Origin: G963663315 sp965116335
Lineage (GTDB): Bacteria; Pseudomonadota; Gammaproteobacteria; Arenicellales; Poriferihabitantaceae
Assembly: GCA_965116335.1 (NCBI GenBank)
Contig: OZ220677.1
Location: forward strand, 1,674,001 to 1,738,000
Length of the DNA: 64,000 nucleotides
Direction of reading: 5' to 3'
Made by a program: the position numbers and the translations under genes. Shown in pieces: positions 18,243 to 26,424 of this stretch. Position 1 is the stretch's first letter. Each line of letters begins with the position of its first letter. The notes beneath the pieces were generated by a model. That model searched no databases. It was not told the origin of the DNA and worked only from the letters and a program-made list of their open reading frames with translations.

Positions 18243-19100
18243 TCATTCCGTCTGATTTTCGTCCGATCGCTCTTTCTTTCTTCGCAGGCGTCGCTGTTTT
18301 GCATGCGGATTCACCGGGATACTCATTTCTCCGTACAGAACCTGCTTTAAGAAACGGCATGAAAACTGGAAAAGCCGGTCCTCATCCTCGGTAAGCTCAC
18401 TCTTTTCCTTACCATCCAGATCAAATACCTCTGCAAATCCCGGACTTTCCAGAAACGCGCGAAAGTTGTCAATATCGTAACTGCACATGTCGAATAACTG
18501 CATCGAACGAGGGGTTGGCTTGCCCACAGTCGGGCCCGAAGAGCGCTTCTTAAGGACAATGTCCCGCCACTCCCGGTTTTTCTCATCGTACTCGACAAGC
18601 CCCTGTTCCACCAGATACTCCCTCACGGTCTGGGTACGAGGCTCCTCGTGTCCCTTGCAGTGAGGCTCCCTGACCACGAAGTAGACATCCTCGACTTCAG
18701 CGGCGCCCTGTTTCCGCACCCCCATGGAACCCAGCGCATAATAGCGGCAGGCCGTAGGCCGATCCTCATAGACACTGCAACCCTCCGGACTCAGGAACAC
18801 ACAGGCGGTAGACCCTGGCCGGGTAGCCAGTTTCAGGCCGGGCATGTCATGTGCATCCATTGGAAAGGGCAGAGTATATTTCGCAACGAACGCAGACGAC
18901 GAAATGCCCTGCCTGCGCTTCAGGCGCTGAATATCATAAGGCATCAAGGTAATGTCGATGTTCTTGCAACATTCATTAAAACAGGAAATGTCCTTATGGC
19001 AATGAAATTGAAACTCACTGTCCAGCGTCAATTCAACCGGATTGACCGGACTTTCATAAGGAATTTCCTCCTTTATTCTCTCGAGATCTTCCAGCGACAT
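18243..19100 (-). CDS. YkgJ-family cysteine-cluster protein
   Basis: 285 residues. The N-terminal half has the Cys pattern of the CxxCxxCC zinc/iron-chelate family (PF03692): CHKDISCFNECC, then TACVFLSPEGCSVYEDRPTACRYYALG. The C-terminal part is charged and ends in a basic tail RRLRRKKER. The start at 19100 is chosen because conserved sequence begins MSLEDLERI; upstream codons run antisense into glmU. Metal binding is likely; the biological role is unknown in the family. Confidence 0.75.
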   Translation of the reverse strand: MSLEDLERIKEEIPYESPVNPVELTLDSEFQFHCHKDISCFNECCKNIDITLMPYDIQRLKRRQGISSSAFVAKYTLPFPMDAHDMPGLKLATRPGSTACVFLSPEGCSVYEDRPTACRYYALGSMGVRKQGAAEVEDVYFVVREPHCKGHEEPRTQTVREYLVEQGLVEYDEKNREWRDIVLKKRSSGPTVGKPTPRSMQLFDMCSYDIDNFRAFLESPGFAEVFDLDGKEKSELTEDEDRLFQFSCRFLKQVLYGEMSIPVNPHAKQRRLRRKKERSDENQTE

Positions 19101-19212
19101 ATATTCAAGCAACTCCGTGGAAACAGATGTAAAATCAACATCTCTGATAGTAACGCTTGTGCCATGTACAGGCAATTCAAATCGAACAATCCGAGCAAGA
19201 TATATCCGCAAT

Positions 19213-20598
19213 ATGCCACTTGAAGTCATTGTTCTCGCCGCCGGACAAGGCACCCGAATGCACTCCGACCTGCCCAAGGCGCTCCATCCGATAGGCGGCA
19301 GACCCATGCTGCAGCATCTGCTTGAAACGGTAACCGGGCTTGCGCCGCACCGAATCCATGTTGTCGTCGGCCATGGCCAGGCACAGGTGCTGGCGGCAAT
19401 CGAACAGCGCTGCCCCTCCCTGATCACCAATGACCAGCTGAAATGGGTCGAACAGGCCCGGCAGCGTGGCACCGGTCATGCCGTCATGCAGGCGCTACCG
19501 GATATCGCAGGAAACGTATCGGTACTGATTCTCAACGGCGATGTCCCGCTGATTTCCCTGGAAACGCTCAAACGGGTCGTTGTGCACGGTGAAAACCTGA
19601 ACCTGCTCACCGTATCCCTCGATAATCCACACGCAATGGGGCGGATTATCCGCGACGACGCAGGGGAGATCATCGGCATCGTAGAACAACGGGATGCCAC
19701 CGAGACACAAAAAAACATACGGGAAACCAATACCAATTGTCTGTGCGCGAAGGCGCATCAGTTGAGCCGATGGCTGACTCCTGTTGGTTCCACAAACGCG
19801 CAAAATGAATTCTACCTGACCGACGCAATCGCCAATGCGGCCCGAGACGGAATACGGATACAAAGTATTTCCCCCGACTCAGTAACCGAAACCCTGGGCG
19901 TAAACAGCAAGGCCGACCTCGGCAGACTGGAAAGAATCTACCAGATGCAGCTGGCTGAGAAATTGATGAATCAGGGACTCACACTGCTGGATTGTGCCAG
20001 ATTTGACCTGCGCGGAACCTGTGATTTTGGCCGGGATTGCGTGATTGATGTCAATGTCATACTGGAAGGAGCAGTCAAATTAGGAGAAGCAGTCAGCGTC
20101 GGGCCCAATACAGTTATACGCAGCTCGACTATCGGCGCAAACTGTGTGATCGAAGCCAATAGTCTGGTCGAGAATGCCGTAGTCGGGAACAACTGTCGCA
20201 TCGGACCGTTTGCGCGAATTCGCCCCGGGACTGTGCTGGAAGACGGAGTGCGGATCGGAAATTTTGTCGAAGTAAAAAACAGCTTGATCAGGGAGCAGAG
20301 TAAAATCAACCACCTTTCTTATGTCGGAGACAGCGAGGTGGGTAAACACGTCAATCTGGGCGCTGGTACTATTACCTGCAATTATGACGGAGCCAACAAA
20401 CACAAAACAGTGATCGGCGATGACGTACATGTCGGCTCATCCAGCCAACTGGTGGCACCGGTCACGATTGGCGACGGCGCGACTATTGGCGCGGGCTCAA
20501 CCATTACCCACGATGTAGCCGGAGACACACTCACCGTCGCCCGTACACGACAGCGTTCGGTCCGGCACTGGAAACGGCCGGACAAGAAACAGACATAA
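19213..20598 (+). CDS. glmU: bifunctional GlmU (GlcNAc-1-P uridyltransferase / GlcN-1-P acetyltransferase)
   Basis: 461 residues, usual length. The N-terminal pyrophosphorylase domain shows LAAGQGTRM and KALHPIGGRPM, then NGDVPLI. The C-terminal left-handed beta-helix carries hexapeptide repeats and the catalytic region SYVGDSEVGKHVNLGAGTITCNYDG. Makes UDP-GlcNAc for peptidoglycan and LPS. ATG 19213 fits the family start (MPLEVIVLAAG). It is followed after 28 bases by glmS, so the two make GlcN-6-P to UDP-GlcNAc from one transcript, as in many Gammaproteobacteria. Confidence 0.97.
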   Translation: MPLEVIVLAAGQGTRMHSDLPKALHPIGGRPMLQHLLETVTGLAPHRIHVVVGHGQAQVLAAIEQRCPSLITNDQLKWVEQARQRGTGHAVMQALPDIAGNVSVLILNGDVPLISLETLKRVVVHGENLNLLTVSLDNPHAMGRIIRDDAGEIIGIVEQRDATETQKNIRETNTNCLCAKAHQLSRWLTPVGSTNAQNEFYLTDAIANAARDGIRIQSISPDSVTETLGVNSKADLGRLERIYQMQLAEKLMNQGLTLLDCARFDLRGTCDFGRDCVIDVNVILEGAVKLGEAVSVGPNTVIRSSTIGANCVIEANSLVENAVVGNNCRIGPFARIRPGTVLEDGVRIGNFVEVKNSLIREQSKINHLSYVGDSEVGKHVNLGAGTITCNYDGANKHKTVIGDDVHVGSSSQLVAPVTIGDGATIGAGSTITHDVAGDTLTVARTRQRSVRHWKRPDKKQT

Positions 20599-20626
20599 GC
20601 ATAATGTTATCACCCGGAGACAGGAT

Positions 20627-22459
20627 ATGTGCGGGATAGTCGGCGCAGTCACGAAATCTGATGCGCTTCCGGTTCTGCTGGACGGACTGAAACGCCTGGA
20701 ATATCGGGGATACGATTCCGCCGGGATCGCGTTGATCGGGCCAAGCCAGACGATTTCCCGCACCCGCAGCGTCGGCAAGATCGCCGAACTGGAAAAGGCG
20801 CTGTCCAGTTCCGACATCATGCACGGGACAACCGGCATCGCCCATACCCGCTGGGCGACCCATGGCCCACCTACGGAAATCAATGCCCACCCCCATATCA
20901 GCGGGGGCCGGATTGCGCTGGTCTGCAATGGCATTATCGAGAACCACGAGAGTCTCAGACAGGCGCAAATCGCAGACGGAATGGAGTTTCACTCCGACAC
21001 CGATACCGAGGTCATCGTCAACGAAATATACCGGCATATCCAGCGCGACCTGGATCTTCTGGACTCAGTCAGAGAGACGCTCGCGGTACTGGAAGGCGCG
21101 TTCGCCATTGGCGTGATCAGCGCAGATGAACCGGGTCGTCTGGTCGCGGCGCGGCGCGGCTCACCCCTGGTGGTCGGAGTCGGCCAGAATGAATCCTTTA
21201 TTGCTTCCGACATGTCAGCGCTGGTGCCGGTTACGCGCGAGTTCCTGATTCTGGAAAATGGCGATGTCGTCGACATCAAAGACGGTCATATCACGATCAC
21301 CGATCAAGCGGGGCAGCCCTGCCACCGTGAAATCAAGGTCAGCGCAATTCCGGCAGATGCTGCCGAACTCGGAGATTACCGCCACTTCATGGCCAAGGAA
21401 ATTCACGAGCAAGGAGGCGCGATTGCCAGTACACTGGAAGGACGGCTGACCGGAACCCGTATCCTCGAAGCCTGTTTCGGTAACGCAGCCGACGCTATCT
21501 TCGACTGCACCCGTTCAGTCCAGATTATCGCTTGCGGAACCAGCTACCATGCCGGCATGGTAGCCCGTCACTGGTTTGAAGAGATGGGGATCCCCTGCCA
21601 GGTTGAGGTAGCCAGTGAATTTCACTCTCGCAGTCATGCCGTACCGGACGATTGTCTGGTAGTTGCCCTGTCCCAGTCCGGGGAAACTATCGACACGTTG
21701 ACCGCATTAGCCCTGGCCCGGTCGGAAGGCTATAAATATTCCCTGGCAATTTGCAATGTTCCGGAAAGCGCCCTGGTGCGGGAAACCGATCTGGTCCTGA
21801 TGACCCACGCAGGACCGGAAATCGGAGTCGCCTCAACCAAGGCATTCACCACCCAACTGACCGCACTACGCCTGTTGACCATCGCAATCGGTCGCAGATT
21901 CAATCTGACGGCGACAGACGAGGCCAGGCTGGTCCGGGAACTACGCGAATTGCCCGGCAAGGTAGAAGACTCGCTGCAACTCGAGCCGATAATCCAGAAC
22001 ATTGCCGAACAGTTCGCCGACAAGCATCATGCCCTGTTCCTGGGACGCGGGGTACACTACCCGATTGCTCTGGAAGGAGCATTGAAGCTGAAGGAGATTT
22101 CATATATTCACGCAGAAGCTTATCCCGCCGGAGAACTGAAGCACGGCCCGCTAGCACTGGTAGACAACGAAATGCCAGTCATATCGGTCGCCCCCAATGA
22201 CCGATTGCTGAACAAGCTCAAGGGCAACATCGAAGAAGTGCGCGCCCGCGGCGGAAAACTGATCGTCTTCGCCGATTCCAACGCCAGAATGACCAATCAG
22301 GAAAACCTCCAGGTCACCAACGTAGCCCCGGTAGACAGCTCTATCGCCCCCATCATCTACACCATCCCCCTCCAGCTTCTCGCCTACCACGTAGCCCTGA
22401 TCAAAGGCACCGACGTAGACAAACCCAGAAACCTCGCCAAGTCGGTTACGGTGGAATAG
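20627..22459 (+). CDS. glmS: glutamine-fructose-6-phosphate aminotransferase GlmS
   Basis: 610 residues. Begins MCGIVGAV with the catalytic N-terminal Cys2 of the glutaminase domain. Two SIS sugar-isomerase domains follow (ACGTSYHAG, then LSQSGETIDT and LFLGRGVHYPIALEGALKLKEISY), and it ends with the conserved KPRNLAKSVTVE. Produces glucosamine-6-phosphate, the entry step of amino-sugar synthesis. CCCGGAGACAGGAT before the ATG contains the ribosome site. No glmS ribozyme-like leader is visible in the short gap after glmU. Confidence 0.97.
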   Translation: MCGIVGAVTKSDALPVLLDGLKRLEYRGYDSAGIALIGPSQTISRTRSVGKIAELEKALSSSDIMHGTTGIAHTRWATHGPPTEINAHPHISGGRIALVCNGIIENHESLRQAQIADGMEFHSDTDTEVIVNEIYRHIQRDLDLLDSVRETLAVLEGAFAIGVISADEPGRLVAARRGSPLVVGVGQNESFIASDMSALVPVTREFLILENGDVVDIKDGHITITDQAGQPCHREIKVSAIPADAAELGDYRHFMAKEIHEQGGAIASTLEGRLTGTRILEACFGNAADAIFDCTRSVQIIACGTSYHAGMVARHWFEEMGIPCQVEVASEFHSRSHAVPDDCLVVALSQSGETIDTLTALALARSEGYKYSLAICNVPESALVRETDLVLMTHAGPEIGVASTKAFTTQLTALRLLTIAIGRRFNLTATDEARLVRELRELPGKVEDSLQLEPIIQNIAEQFADKHHALFLGRGVHYPIALEGALKLKEISYIHAEAYPAGELKHGPLALVDNEMPVISVAPNDRLLNKLKGNIEEVRARGGKLIVFADSNARMTNQENLQVTNVAPVDSSIAPIIYTIPLQLLAYHVALIKGTDVDKPRNLAKSVTVE

Positions 22460-22543
22460 GTACCGCCAGTATACTCCTTAGATTGCAAAATAATTGCTGT
22501 GTCAATAACACGAGACCTGGAATTAGTAATCAAACGGACTTCG

Positions 22544-23806
22544 TTATTTGACTTGAACCGAAAAGGGATTGAGAAACTGCCGCCTCCATAACAGCCTCCT
22601 GTCTACTTCGCTTAACTCCGCCTCATCACAAACCGTATCCCATTGTTGCACAATCGTTTCTGTAAGACTAGCGAAGGTCGCGCGAGCATCATTTTCAGAT
22701 AACAGGAAATGGTGGGCGGCTTCCAGACAGACCTCAAGCTGACTGAGATTGTTGTTTCCGCAAATCAGCATAGCTTGTGAAGCCTCATTACCCGTGCGCC
22801 CCTGCGGACAAATATCATAAGCTGGAGTCAAGGCAAGTGTACGGCCATTCCAGAATGCGGCATGGTTGCGCGCATGGTCGTCGGTATTGCCACACAGGAT
22901 ATTGAAGACGAGCCGTGTGAATAGCTCCTTCAGCGTATCCCTCGGGTTTGTAAAACGTTGACGAATAATTTCAGCAAGCGTTTCATAGCTGGCATATCGA
23001 GCCATCATGTCATCGAGTCCGAATAGCGTAAGCGCGGAGACTACAGATTTGCGTGACCAGTCGTTTTCTTGCCAAACCCGATCAAATCGCTCAATCAGGA
23101 GTACATCTTTATTAGCTGCCCTGACCAGCTTTACGGGAGCCACGTCCAGTCCAGCCAAAAGAGCCAGCCTCATCGCGATGAACTCAGCTTTGACCACATT
23201 GTAAAGATCAGCGCTGGACGAAAACTTTGCGATATATTTTTTGCCCTGATCCTGGACCAAGGCTTTGGGGCGAGCACCACCGACAGAACTGCCATGCAAT
23301 AACGCTTGATCCAGTTCTGGCGTGAGAGGTATCCCTCTTTCGACCCGCCCCGCGGATTCGATCAGCTCTTCCATGCTGACGTTGCTTATGACACGCGGAA
23401 TATATTCGGTCGGTGAACGCTGGAAATCAAGCGCACCGATGCGGTCAGATCCAGATTCCAGAAACCAGGTCAGTTCATCCAGTCCGACTGGATCCGTGTC
23501 GGTGCCTTTAAGCCCGAGCTTTTTGTTGATAATTACACGCCGCCCCCATGCATCGGGCGCGGCATCCCGAATGCAACCAGGCATGGTCAAACCTGCGGAC
23601 AAAGGCAATACTCCCGCCTGCAACGGCAATTCCGGCTCATAGATCGGTATGGCAGATTTGTTGTCTTTGGCTCGCTCCAGGTAGCTTTTCCCATAGTTGA
23701 ACAAAATGCTACCGTTATCGGCTTCCAGCCGTCCGGCGACTACTGGTTCGGTTTCGTCCGGCAGCCAGATCCAGACAAAGGCTTGTTTATCGCGGTCAGA
23801 AATCAT
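22544..23806 (-). CDS. hipA: HipA-family serine/threonine kinase toxin
   Basis: 420 residues. Contains the HipA N-terminal subdomain (VAGRLEADNGSILFNYG) and the kinase core: ATP loop GSSVGGARPKAL, LLIERFDR, the catalytic NILCGNTDDHARNHAAFW and the metal-binding PAYDICPQ. HipA kinases phosphorylate aminoacyl-tRNA synthetases (GltX for E. coli HipA) and cause growth arrest. Its start overlaps the end of the HipB-like gene by 11 bases. A collapsed second copy of the 3' end of this gene lies at 28030-28183. Confidence 0.92.
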   Translation of the reverse strand: MISDRDKQAFVWIWLPDETEPVVAGRLEADNGSILFNYGKSYLERAKDNKSAIPIYEPELPLQAGVLPLSAGLTMPGCIRDAAPDAWGRRVIINKKLGLKGTDTDPVGLDELTWFLESGSDRIGALDFQRSPTEYIPRVISNVSMEELIESAGRVERGIPLTPELDQALLHGSSVGGARPKALVQDQGKKYIAKFSSSADLYNVVKAEFIAMRLALLAGLDVAPVKLVRAANKDVLLIERFDRVWQENDWSRKSVVSALTLFGLDDMMARYASYETLAEIIRQRFTNPRDTLKELFTRLVFNILCGNTDDHARNHAAFWNGRTLALTPAYDICPQGRTGNEASQAMLICGNNNLSQLEVCLEAAHHFLLSENDARATFASLTETIVQQWDTVCDEAELSEVDRRLLWRRQFLNPFSVQVK

Positions 23807-24131
23807 CGTAAACGGCCTTTGCTCTGGTTTTTATACGTTGAGGTAACAGCGCAATTTTGTCCCGAGTATGCTCGATATGGTTGGATAGTGGTATGTTATC
23901 GGACTCAAATAACTTCACACCAACAAGTGTCGCGACATCAAAAACCAGGCCGACAGCGCAGCCCATTTCACCCTGTTCGATTTTTTGCAAGGTGGCTCTG
24001 GAAATGCCTGCCCGATCCGCGAGATTCTGCTCGGTCCACTGCCGCTGCTTGCGTCCCAGCTTGATCTGTTCTCCCAAGAGCACAGCGGCCTCTTGAGCGT
24101 ATCGGGAGTAGACTCGCTTCTTTGCCATCAT
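23796..24131 (-). CDS. hipB: HipB-like XRE antitoxin/repressor
   Basis: 111 residues with a helix-turn-helix of the XRE class (NLADRAGISRATLQKIEQGEMGC, about residues 36-58). Being directly upstream of and overlapping hipA, it is the expected antitoxin and autorepressor. Two adjacent ATG codons (24131 and 24128) are possible starts and no ribosome site is evident, so initiation may be close to the transcript end. A 7-bp inverted repeat about 35 bases upstream is a candidate operator. Confidence 0.88.
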   Translation of the reverse strand: MMAKKRVYSRYAQEAAVLLGEQIKLGRKQRQWTEQNLADRAGISRATLQKIEQGEMGCAVGLVFDVATLVGVKLFESDNIPLSNHIEHTRDKIALLPQRIKTRAKAVYDDF

Positions 24132-24162
24132 TAATATATGAAATAAAAAGACTCAACAATTA

Positions 24163-24183
24163 GTCATTAGAATATATAATGAC
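24163..24183 (-). promoter_or_regulatory. inverted repeat, candidate HipB operator
   Basis: GTCATTA, 7-base spacer, TAATGAC: a perfect 7-bp inverted repeat in AT-rich DNA just upstream of hipB. It is a plausible autoregulatory binding site for the helix-turn-helix antitoxin. Confidence 0.45.
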
Positions 24184-24294
24184 CAGAATTATAGTTATTT
24201 GTATCAGAAATAGAGTGAAAAATCAACGGCTGAAAGATGATGATCATGCCCCATCCGCTCTTTGGTGTTCTTTGCACCCCTTTTCCTGCAATGC

Positions 24295-24323
24295 GCGGCA
24301 ATCTACCGGACTATTGGTATAAT
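24295..24323 (+). promoter_or_regulatory. putative sigma-70 promoter, duplicated before galE
   Basis: GCGGCA, 17 bases, TATAAT. The same block, with GTGGCA as -35, recurs at 28298-28326 before galE as part of a duplicated segment. Here it would read toward the TacA-like antitoxin about 150 bases downstream. Confidence 0.45.
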
Positions 24324-24471
24324 CGGACTCTGCACAAACCGCTCCCACAAATTGCCCCATATATGATCAGTGCTAAATCCATTCCGGTATGTGTACGGAT
24401 ATTTGCTGTACATTCTATCCATTCATGATATATTGACCCAAGATCGGCGAATTCATCCTGGGGCATATTTC

Positions 24472-24741
24472 ATGGCGACCACACGTATTGATATGAGGGT
24501 TGACGCAACCCTGAAAGCAACGGCAGAAAAAGCGGCGGCCCTGAAAGGGATTCCCAGTTTGACCGAGTATGTTGTACGGTTAATTGAGAAAGACGCCAAA
24601 CAAGTCATCCAGGAATACGGAGCCATCACGGTTGAAAATGATGTGTTTGACCGCTTTATTGCGGCCTGTGATGCGGCTGAAGCTCCGAACAGGAAACTGC
24701 ATGAAGCGAAGGAACTCACCGCAAATCGAAAGATTCTGTGA
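24472..24741 (+). CDS. DUF1778 / TacA-like ribbon-helix-helix antitoxin
   Basis: 89 residues. The N-terminal ribbon-helix-helix (TRIDMRVDATLKATAEKAAALKG) is followed by LTEYVVRLIEKDA and a C-terminal toxin-binding tail with VENDVFDRFIAACDAAE, the DUF1778 pattern. Paired with the GNAT toxin, with stop and start overlapping (GTGA). Such antitoxins neutralise the acetyltransferase and repress the operon. ATG 24472 matches the family start. Confidence 0.88.
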   Translation: MATTRIDMRVDATLKATAEKAAALKGIPSLTEYVVRLIEKDAKQVIQEYGAITVENDVFDRFIAACDAAEAPNRKLHEAKELTANRKIL

Positions 24742-25277
24742 ATCCTTCTTCCAGGTTTGTCGAGCTTGACAAGACTATCCATAATCGTAAATCGTTCGAT
24801 TGCGGTACTGAGATACTGAACACCTTTCTTCAGCAATTTGCCGTGCGTCACAAGGAGTCGGGCATCAGTAAGACCATGGTCCTCCCGGCCAGGGAAAATG
24901 AGGCCAGTATCTGTGCGTATTACACCCTGTCTCATACCGAAATCAAGCGACGGACCCTGCCGCAATCCATGGCAAGGAGTCTTCCTCACTACCCGGTCCC
25001 CGTGATGCTGATTGCCCAACTCGCCGTGCATAAGGAATCCCAGGGTTATGGACTGGGAAAGGTTACATTGATCAGAGCATTACGGCATTCCTGGGAGGTA
25101 AACTTGCACTTGCCGTCTTATGCGGTTGTCGTGGATGCCTTGAGCGATGAAATCAAGGGGTTTTATGAGCAATATGGTTTCCGGACATTGGATGACCGCA
25201 ATCATCGCACGCGGTTGTTCCTACGCATGAAAACAGTAGCGCAGTTATTCAACGATTGGTGCCCGGGGCCACTGTAA
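24738..25277 (+). CDS. GNAT-family tRNA-acetylating toxin (TacT/AtaT type)
   Basis: 179 residues with the GCN5 acetyltransferase fold: LDKTIHNRKSFDCG, VMLIAQLAVHKESQGYGLGKVTLIRAL (acetyl-CoA P-loop, Q-x-x-G-x-G variant) and the end FYEQYGFRTL. TacT-type toxins acetylate aminoacyl-tRNA and stop translation. GTG start inside the antitoxin stop region indicates coupling. Located between the hipBA module and a vapC remnant. Confidence 0.88.
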   Translation: MNPSSRFVELDKTIHNRKSFDCGTEILNTFLQQFAVRHKESGISKTMVLPARENEASICAYYTLSHTEIKRRTLPQSMARSLPHYPVPVMLIAQLAVHKESQGYGLGKVTLIRALRHSWEVNLHLPSYAVVVDALSDEIKGFYEQYGFRTLDDRNHRTRLFLRMKTVAQLFNDWCPGPL

Positions 25278-25347
25278 CCACTCCGACCGTCTCATGGCAT
25301 TTCCCGTCGCTGCTCTTCATTAAATCCAGTGGCCTTAATCATTAGAA

Positions 25348-25380
25348 CGTATCGAGAAGAACGCGCATCACTTTCCGGCT
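25348..25380 (-). pseudogene. vapC/phd junction remnant
   Basis: On the minus strand the bases encode MRVLLDT and then stop. This is the exact start of the intact VapC at 48049. The following bases to about 25380 match the phd-vapC intergenic junction near 48045-48065, so this is a scar of a third copy of that module. Confidence 0.6.
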
Positions 25381-25455
25381 ATTCTTATGTTTCGATGCGA
25401 GGCTACCGCCCTGCTGACCGGGACCGCCGGATGACGATTTCCACGACCACTGAAA

Positions 25456-26388
25456 TTAGGAACCGAGGTCGAGAACATGGGATAAAAAACTACCGTCCGG
25501 GATGTCGTCCAGCTCCTGAATTTCGTCCCGAAGCCAGGTTCCCCACAGGTGAACAGCGAAAGAATCCCGGAGATACCGATCATAAGTTTCGCGCTCAGGC
25601 AGGAGGAGGGGGGACATATCCTTATATACAAATGGGTGGAAGCTCTCACCAGGGAGCGCATAGTGGTCTTCCCTGTTTTTGCGCAGAAACCAGGTCAGGG
25701 CACTTGGCCCCCATACGCCCCAGCCTTGTCGGGATACGTGCACAGGAAAACCGATCAGCTTTCTGATCTTCAGGTTAATGATTTTCCGTTTTTTCTTTCC
25801 AAAGGGTGGGATTGAATAATAGTCCTCACAAAATTCGATCAGGTCTGCAAGGGTCGGGGAGTTCTCAGGAAGAGCAAGCAGGCCGTTGTTGATCTTATTA
25901 TCGTTCTCCCAAGCGAACAGGTAACCGTTGGTCGGTTGCAATGGCTTCAACAGAAATATATCCAGATCTGCCCAGATCAAGCCAGCCTTGCTGATCATGT
26001 GGTAGCGAAACTGATCCGAGTACAGTGTCGGGGACTTTATGCGTTTTTTGTTCTTGACACAGTAAGTGAAAACGACAGGCCGGTCTCCCGTAATCTCTTT
26101 GGCATCACGAACCTGGATACCTTCCGGTATCCCTTTCACCTCACTGTGAACAAAAAGCGTGACCTCATGCCCTTGCTCCATCATTGAGCGCAAGCAGGCG
26201 CGTTCCAGTCTGCCAAGTTCGGGTCCATACCAGAACGTACCGATTCCCGGTAGAGATGCGGGGGGGGGGGGGGGGGTAGATTGAGTCAAAATAAAGGCGA
26301 GTCCATTAGCTCGGGAGATTTGCACAGGTGCAGATAATATACCAATATTATCGAAAAATGTGGACAATACGCCTCTCCACCTGAACAT
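25456..26388 (-). CDS. GT32-like glycosyltransferase with phase-variable C tract
   Basis: 310 residues. Conserved sequence starts at FWYGPELGRLERACLRSM. A DXD nucleotide-sugar motif occurs in AGLIWADLDIFLLKPL, and WGPSALTWFLRK and AVHLWGTWLR follow, as in capsule or LPS alpha-glycosyltransferases with a Gb3-synthase-like domain. Seventeen consecutive C residues (coding strand) encode STPPPPPA between the start and the catalytic domain. With 17 the frame is open; any change not divisible by three would switch it off. The start is uncertain: ATG 26388 lacks a visible ribosome site, but no in-frame ATG follows the tract until the domain interior. Confidence 0.75.
   Translation of the reverse strand: MFRWRGVLSTFFDNIGILSAPVQISRANGLAFILTQSTPPPPPASLPGIGTFWYGPELGRLERACLRSMMEQGHEVTLFVHSEVKGIPEGIQVRDAKEITGDRPVVFTYCVKNKKRIKSPTLYSDQFRYHMISKAGLIWADLDIFLLKPLQPTNGYLFAWENDNKINNGLLALPENSPTLADLIEFCEDYYSIPPFGKKKRKIINLKIRKLIGFPVHVSRQGWGVWGPSALTWFLRKNREDHYALPGESFHPFVYKDMSPLLLPERETYDRYLRDSFAVHLWGTWLRDEIQELDDIPDGSFLSHVLDLGS
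26260..26276. repeat. G17 homopolymer tract (contingency tract)
   Basis: Seventeen consecutive G on the given strand inside the 5' part of the GT32-like gene. Tracts this long slip at high frequency during replication and are the hallmark of ON/OFF phase-variable surface genes. Confidence 0.9.
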
Positions 26389-26424
26389 TATTGACTACTG
26401 TTCTCATGTTATGATGCGCGGATA

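Noticed and set aside
22460..22543. Possible glmS-type ribozyme or riboswitch near glmS
   Set aside because: The glmS ribozyme lies upstream of glmS in Gram-positive bacteria; here the upstream gap is 28 bases and no ribozyme core is visible on either side.
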